Notes under the pieces: model-generated | What the model was told of the DNA's origin: nothing | The model's input: only the letters and a program-made list of their open reading frames with translations | Database searches by the model: none | Program-made: the position numbers and the translations under genes | Part shown: positions 59,419 to 64,000 of the stretch, piece by piece | How positions within the stretch are numbered: the stretch's first letter is position 1 | Layout: the number at the start of each line of letters is the position of its first letter | Assembly: GCA_916700875.1 (NCBI GenBank) | Contig: CAKAKS010000039.1 | Location: forward strand, 12,151,544 to 12,215,543 | Direction: 5' to 3' | From: Sebastes aleutianus | Taxonomy: Eukaryota > Chordata > Actinopteri > Perciformes > Sebastidae | DNA: 64,000 nucleotides

Positions 59419-60807
59419 TATTTGTTGTCCTACAGTCACAGAGACCTTCACTGGTAAAACCTTCAGTTCATCCAGAGTGCCAATATATGGAAACATCCTC
59501 TCAGTGAAAGTGTGTGTGAAGGTGTGTATGTGTGTGTTAGTATCAGGATCAGAGAACGACAGCTTTCCTTCGTTCCAGTCCAGATTCACTCTGATCCTCT
59601 GGAGCTTCTTCTGCACTACGAGATCAATGAATGAACCTGGTGGGGAGAATGTTCTGTATTTACCATTAAAGAACCATATTCTCCATAATCCAGACCACAT
59701 GTTTCCCTTCCTCTGGACAGACTCTGCTAACACACCCAGTCCCCAGACTGTACTGTCTCCAACCTGGACGTCCCAGCTGTGAGTCCCTGAGTTAAAGCCC
59801 TCAGAGCCCAGGACAGAGTAGTAGTAACCATGAATCCTCTCTGGATTATCAGGAAGCTGCTGTTTCTCTCCTCGTCTCACACTGGTCAGATCTTCAGACA
59901 GGATGAGTTCTGGATGAGCAGTGTTTGGGTCCAGAATCACAGGAGTGTAGGAGACCATGTCCTTCATCTTGTTCCAGATGTTGAAGGTCAGGTTGCCCAG
60001 GTGTTTGGCCTGGTCTATCAGAGCTCCTGAGAGCAGCTGTGGATCCTCCAGCAGGGGGCGCTGCTGGACTCTTTCCACTGCAGCCTTGTAGTTGAGCAGG
60101 AATGAGACGTCTTCAGCTCTCAGCTCGTCCTCTGTGGCTCTGACTGTGTCTGAAAGAGCTGCTATCTCTCTGCTCACAGCCTCCATCTTCTCCTTCATCA
60201 TCTGACTCTTCTGCTCCTCTTCCTCCCTCAGTGCAGCCATCCTGGCCTCCTCTTCCTCTTCTAGAAACTGGTGAAGCTTCTTAAACTGCTCCTTAATCTG
60301 CCTCTCTGTGTGTCGGGCCTGGACCTTCATGTGTTCTGCTGTGTGATCAAACTTCACTTTAACTTCTTCAAAAACCTTTAACTTCTCCTTTAAGGGCTCC
60401 AGAGTTTCCTGAAGTTCCTTCTTGTGTTGTCGTGCAGCTTCATCGATGGGTCTGATTCTGTGGTTGGTGTGTTTTTCTGAATCTCTGCAGACGAGACACA
60501 CCGGCTGCTGATGGTCCAGACAGAAGAGTTTGAGTTTCTCAGAGTGCAGACTGCAGAGAGCCTCTGAAGATCTCTGAGCTCTCTCCTGTAAGAAACTCTC
60601 ACACAGGTTCTTTAAAGCAAAGTTAGGAGGTAGGAAGTCCTTTGAATGTCTTCTCTTACAAAGTGGACACTCTTGGATGTGTTTATCTGTCCACCAGCTC
60701 TGCAGACAGACTTTACAGAAGCTGTGGCTACATGACAGGATGACAGGATCTTTAAAGATGTCGTGGCAGACAGAACAGCAGAAATCGTCCTCTAATCTGG
60801 AAGCCAT
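59347..60807 (-). CDS. TRIM-D: RING/B-box/coiled-coil/PRY-SPRY E3 ligase with poly-Asp tail, 486 aa
   Basis: This frame runs from ATG at 60807 with the standard TRIM layout: RING (C11-C50), B-box, coiled coil, PRY/SPRY. It carries small RING changes (WWTDKHIQE) and SPRY differences (ERIHGYYYSV, GDSTVWGLGVL, GNMWSGLWRIWFFNGKYRTF). Where A, B and C end VGQQK and a stop, D lacks two bases (CTATTTGTTG against CTATTTCTGTTG on the plus strand). It therefore reads VGQQI, 17 Asp residues coded by the microsatellite, then MLNFLL and a stop at 59347-59349. The catalytic and SPRY domains are unaffected. The acidic tail is a recent novelty whose effect is unknown. Confidence 0.92.
59371..59418. repeat. 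(ATC)16 microsatellite translated in TRIM-D
   Basis: Sixteen ATC units plus an adjacent GTC are read on the minus strand as Asp codons, making the poly-Asp tail. Confidence 0.92.
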
Positions 60808-60875
60808 TTAGTCTCTGAGTGAAGCTGAAAACACAGCAGGCAGACGGCTCAGCCACTCCCTGTTCCCTGAAAGAT

Positions 60876-60887
60876 ACTTTAACTTTG
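60876..60887 (-). promoter_or_regulatory. Degenerate IRF-like site upstream of TRIM-D
   Basis: The gene strand reads CAAAGTTAAAGT, the same weakened form as in TRIM-A. Confidence 0.35.
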
Positions 60888-61042
60888 AGTCGTTGTTCTT
60901 GTAAAACTCTGGTTCAGTTTGTGGATTCAGCAGCTGGTTGAAGTGGTAGTATTCCAGTATTCCCAGTATTCCCTCCTGTAGATGTCCTCTCTCAGTGGAA
61001 GTGGTGGTTTTGGTCTGAAGGTGAATCTTATCATCCGTCTCT

Positions 61043-61045
<3 letters not shown>

Positions 61046-61084
<39 letters not shown>
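61046..61084. repeat. (GT)n microsatellite upstream of TRIM-D
   Basis: A 39-bp (GT)n expansion sits where units B and C have only a few GT repeats. Confidence 0.9.
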
Positions 61085-61088
<4 letters not shown>

Positions 61089-61354
61089 ACAGAATAACAG
61101 AATAACAACCTGTTTCCTGGTGTGTCTCAGGTGAGTCAGGTGATGGGACCAGTTTGTGAGGTTAAGTTTCATTCCAAACTGCTTAAAGGCACAGTCACAC
61201 ATGTGAAAGTTCACCAAAGTTGAACTCCACTCACTCCTTGACTGTATGAGCTGCAGATGTGTGTGTTTGCATGTAGAGGGGAAAGTTAAACAGCCAGTAG
61301 TAACAAAGAATAAAATGAATCACAATTCTATAAATCAATAAATAATCCAATATG

Positions 61355-61735
61355 ATACAGATACAGATACAGAGAGCTTTATTTATCCCCGAAGGGCAAT
61401 TCAGTTTCTGCAGTCCACCGAGACATATACACACATTCATACTGCACAATCATCATTGACAGAGGGAACACAGTAGGTGGCATATGGGGAGGTGCAGAAC
61501 AATAAAATACAAGATTAAAAATTAAAAATCTTCGCAATAAAAACAATGAATACAAGAATAAAAACAAGACGAGATAAAAGAATAAAGGAATAAATAAATA
61601 ATTAGAATAGAATAAAGTGCCAAGAGTATTTGCACATTGCAAATTGTATTCCAAGAATGTACCTAATGCAAACACAGACAACCGTTATGTGGTTAGTGCA
61701 AAATAATTGTACATTCAAAGTAAATAAAAAAACGT
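61355..61735 (-). mobile_element. Retroposon-like insertion unique to unit D
   Basis: Unit C reads CCAATATGAACATGAG without interruption, whereas D has about 380 bp here. The insert begins with a GATACA tandem followed by CTTTATTTATCCCCGAAGGG, a 3'-end motif of fish LINE/SINE-type elements, then AT-rich sequence. It was inserted after the C/D duplication. Confidence 0.6.
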
Positions 61736-62295
61736 GAGTTTGTGTGTAGATTTGCATTTACACTGTTGAAAAGTTATAAATCAGTGGTTATATTGATGGT
61801 CTTCTTCTTTCCTTCAATAATAAGTAAGGGAGTCATGTTTTTGATTGTATCTCAGAGAACGATCGAAATTAGCTTCCGATTTCAACCATCGAAATCAAAA
61901 ACAAGATTGTTGATTTACAGCTGAACTAAGGAAATGTAACAGCAACTTCACTCATGGTTAAAAATATAAACCAGCACAAAAATCACAATTACAAACAAAG
62001 CCACCATGTTCTGAACAGACACATTACATTACAAACACTAACTAAAGGAACATTTGCATTTTGGAACATAAAACAGCAAACTTAAACAACTCAGTCCAGC
62101 ACTCGGGACGAGGCAGGCATGATGGGAAATGTGGGCTATGTGGATACTCAGGACACTTTTTTTTCACGCATTTTACACTGCATGAATTAGCCTGGCGTCT
62201 AGTGGACTTTAGTTAGTTAGTAACTTTTCCTTACTCATCATAGCTCTTCTACTCTTACTTGGTTTAACATAAAGTCACTGTATCTCTTACATTAT

Positions 62296-62825
62296 ATCAT
62301 ACTAGCTTGTCAGGAGGGAGGTTAAATAACACTCCAAACGTACGCAAATGTTTGGCGAGGAAAAACTGTCATGGCCATTTTCAAAGGGGTCCCTTGACCT
62401 CTGATCTCCAGTTATGTGAATGAAAATGTGTTCTATGGGTCTCCCCTTTACAGACACGCCCACTTTATGATAATCACATGCAGTTTGGGGCAAGTCATAT
62501 CAAGTCAGCACACTGACACACTGACAGCTGTTGTTGCCTGTTGGGCTGCAGTTTGCCATGTTATGATTTGAGCATATTTTTTTTTCTAAATGCAGTACCT
62601 GTGAGGGTTTCTGGACAATATCTGTCATTGTTTAGTGTTGTTAATTGACTTCCAGTAATAAATATATACATACATTTGAATAGAGCAGCATATTTGTCCA
62701 CTCCCATGTTGATAAGAGTATTAAATACTTGACAAATCTCCCTTTAACCTACATTTTGAACAGATAAAAACTGTGCAATTAATTTGCGATTAATCGCGAT
62801 TAACTATTTGAATCGATAGACAGCC
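62296..62825 (-). mobile_element. Family 1 MITE at the array's end
   Basis: The body starts TACTAGCTTGTCAGGAGGG and ends AATCGATAGACAGCC. Units B and C keep progressively shorter stubs of the same element at the same relative place (about 52848-52960 and 57595-57620). Confidence 0.7.
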
Positions 62826-62830
62826 GTGGT

Positions 62831-64000
62831 TTATGTCCTTCTCTGTCTACTTTACGCTGGAAAATTCTTTCCCCCAGTTTTGCTGCAGCACCGAATGTAA
62901 TTAGACGGGTTCTCTTGTTTCTCATCATTTCTACAGCAGGACTCCTTTGTGGAGGAGTCTTTATTATGTGAGTCTCTCAGGTGACTGACAGCAAACAAGC
63001 TGCAGCTCCGACGTGAAAAAACACTCAACTCCCGAAGAAGGAAATGAGGATAAATCAACAACAAAAAAAACTTCTCGCTTCATGTGATGGAATCTCTGTT
63101 GAAAGTTATTTTTCATTCTTCAACAAGAGTGAATGGCAGCAAATGACTTCTTCTGAAGAAGGAAAACAAACTCTGATATTTTTAGCTGCACTGACTGTGT
63201 GCAGAAAGAAAGAGGAAACCTGCACTGTTGGAAACACACTTATTCTCCTTTAAATACACGTTGTGTTCGTCTCAGATTAAATGTGTTAAGAGTTGCCCTC
63301 ACATACAGGGAAGGCAGTAGATGAAAGTAAAGCCTCTATAGTCAACTATCAGACTGAAATCGTCAGTCGTTCTCATCAGTTTATAGGTCAAAAGGTCATG
63401 GTGTAATTAAGCATCATCGCTGGGTAAAAACTTTGAATAAATAAGTAAATGTGAGGTGCGAGGGCTTTCCTCTGCTCTGCTGAGCATGATATAAACTCCT
63501 GATTAATTTGCTAATTAGAGCTGAATAATGAGATGGTTTTCTTAACGACTCTCTCCATTAGAGACGTAACTGTCGATGAACAGGCGGCAGGGAGAGAGAG
63601 AGAAGGAAACCTTTCTAGCTGCTGCACACTCAAAACCAAACAGTGATCAGCGTGTTTGTTTCATCATGTGTGAAATCTGTTAAAGTCATAATGCGTGGCT
63701 GTCATTGAGAACATCATTGTATCTGCGGTTGTGTGTGTTTACCTGATAGCAGTGGTTGTGTCACGTGCAGAGACAGAAGCTTCCCAGCATCCTCGGCTCA
63801 GCACGCTCGGCACTCTCTGCAGCTTATTACCAGCACGGCCTGCAGCGCTAATGAGCAAAAAAAAAAAAAACTGAGAAAAAAGAAGACCATCTGCAAATTT
63901 CAGCAGGTTAAAACTCTGGAAAATCTTGTTAATTGCTGAAGGAGATTTAACAAAAAGCTGATGAAGTAAAAACAAGAAATTCACACATATTCTCACTAAA
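62831..64000. other. Intergenic, nothing recognised
   Basis: It shows no open frame with a recognisable domain, no TRIM homology and no clear repeat, apart from an A14 run near 63858 and a short (GA)n near 63593. The TRIM array does not continue here. Confidence 0.6.

Larger units (their letters stand above)
58003..62300 (-). repeat. Segmental repeat unit D (contains TRIM-D)
   Basis: This is the fourth unit, starting GCATGTAACAGTGG. It is collinear with C through the TRIM upstream region, with a unique retroposon-like insertion at about 61355-61735. It runs into a family-1 MITE (62296-62825), after which homology is no longer seen. Confidence 0.78.

Overview
The window is nuclear DNA of a ray-finned fish, most likely a spiny-rayed (percomorph) teleost. 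It has large introns, dense short DNA-transposon repeats, many (GT)n and (ATC)n microsatellites, a fish-type tandem TRIM cluster and a fish endogenous retrovirus. I saw no prokaryotic gene organisation, CRISPR array, rRNA or tRNA.

Region 1 (1-37238, minus strand) is the 5' part of a neuronal nicotinic acetylcholine receptor alpha7-group subunit gene (chrna7-like). Seven coding exons with consensus splice sites give lengths of 55, 140, 45, 110, 80, 168 and 195 nt, the exon pattern I know for CHRNA7. They cover the signal peptide, the ligand-binding domain, the Cys-loop, the vicinal Cys pair and M1. M2-M4 lie beyond position 1. The introns carry recurrent non-autonomous DNA transposons: two hAT-like families, a TTAA-flanked piggyBac-like family, other hAT relics, a foldback element and a Penelope-like hairpin.

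Region 2 (about 38.1-62.3 kb) is a tandem array of four segmental units. Each carries one intronless TRIM gene (RING, B-box, coiled coil, PRY/SPRY) on the minus strand. TRIM-A, TRIM-C and TRIM-D are open. TRIM-D has lost 2 nt before the ancestral stop and reads into the adjacent (ATC)n microsatellite, gaining a 17-residue poly-Asp tail.

TRIM-B is split inside its RING by an 8,089-bp provirus (43790-51878, plus strand) flanked by a 4-bp target duplication. Its two 401-bp LTRs look identical base for base, so the insertion is very young and may be polymorphic. The provirus keeps a 582-codon gag without a visible Cys-His box, a short integrase relic and a broken env, so it must have moved with enzymes supplied in trans. 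Its LTR holds two forkhead motifs, a GATA motif and a perfect DR1 upstream of the TATA box, plus a perfect trimeric heat-shock element downstream. A hairpin plus polypurine tract occurs twice near its 3' end.

The main story is a recent, replication-defective retrovirus disrupting a member of a presumably immune-related TRIM array whose promoters carry IRF-like sites. The last 1.2 kb (62831-64000) shows no gene.
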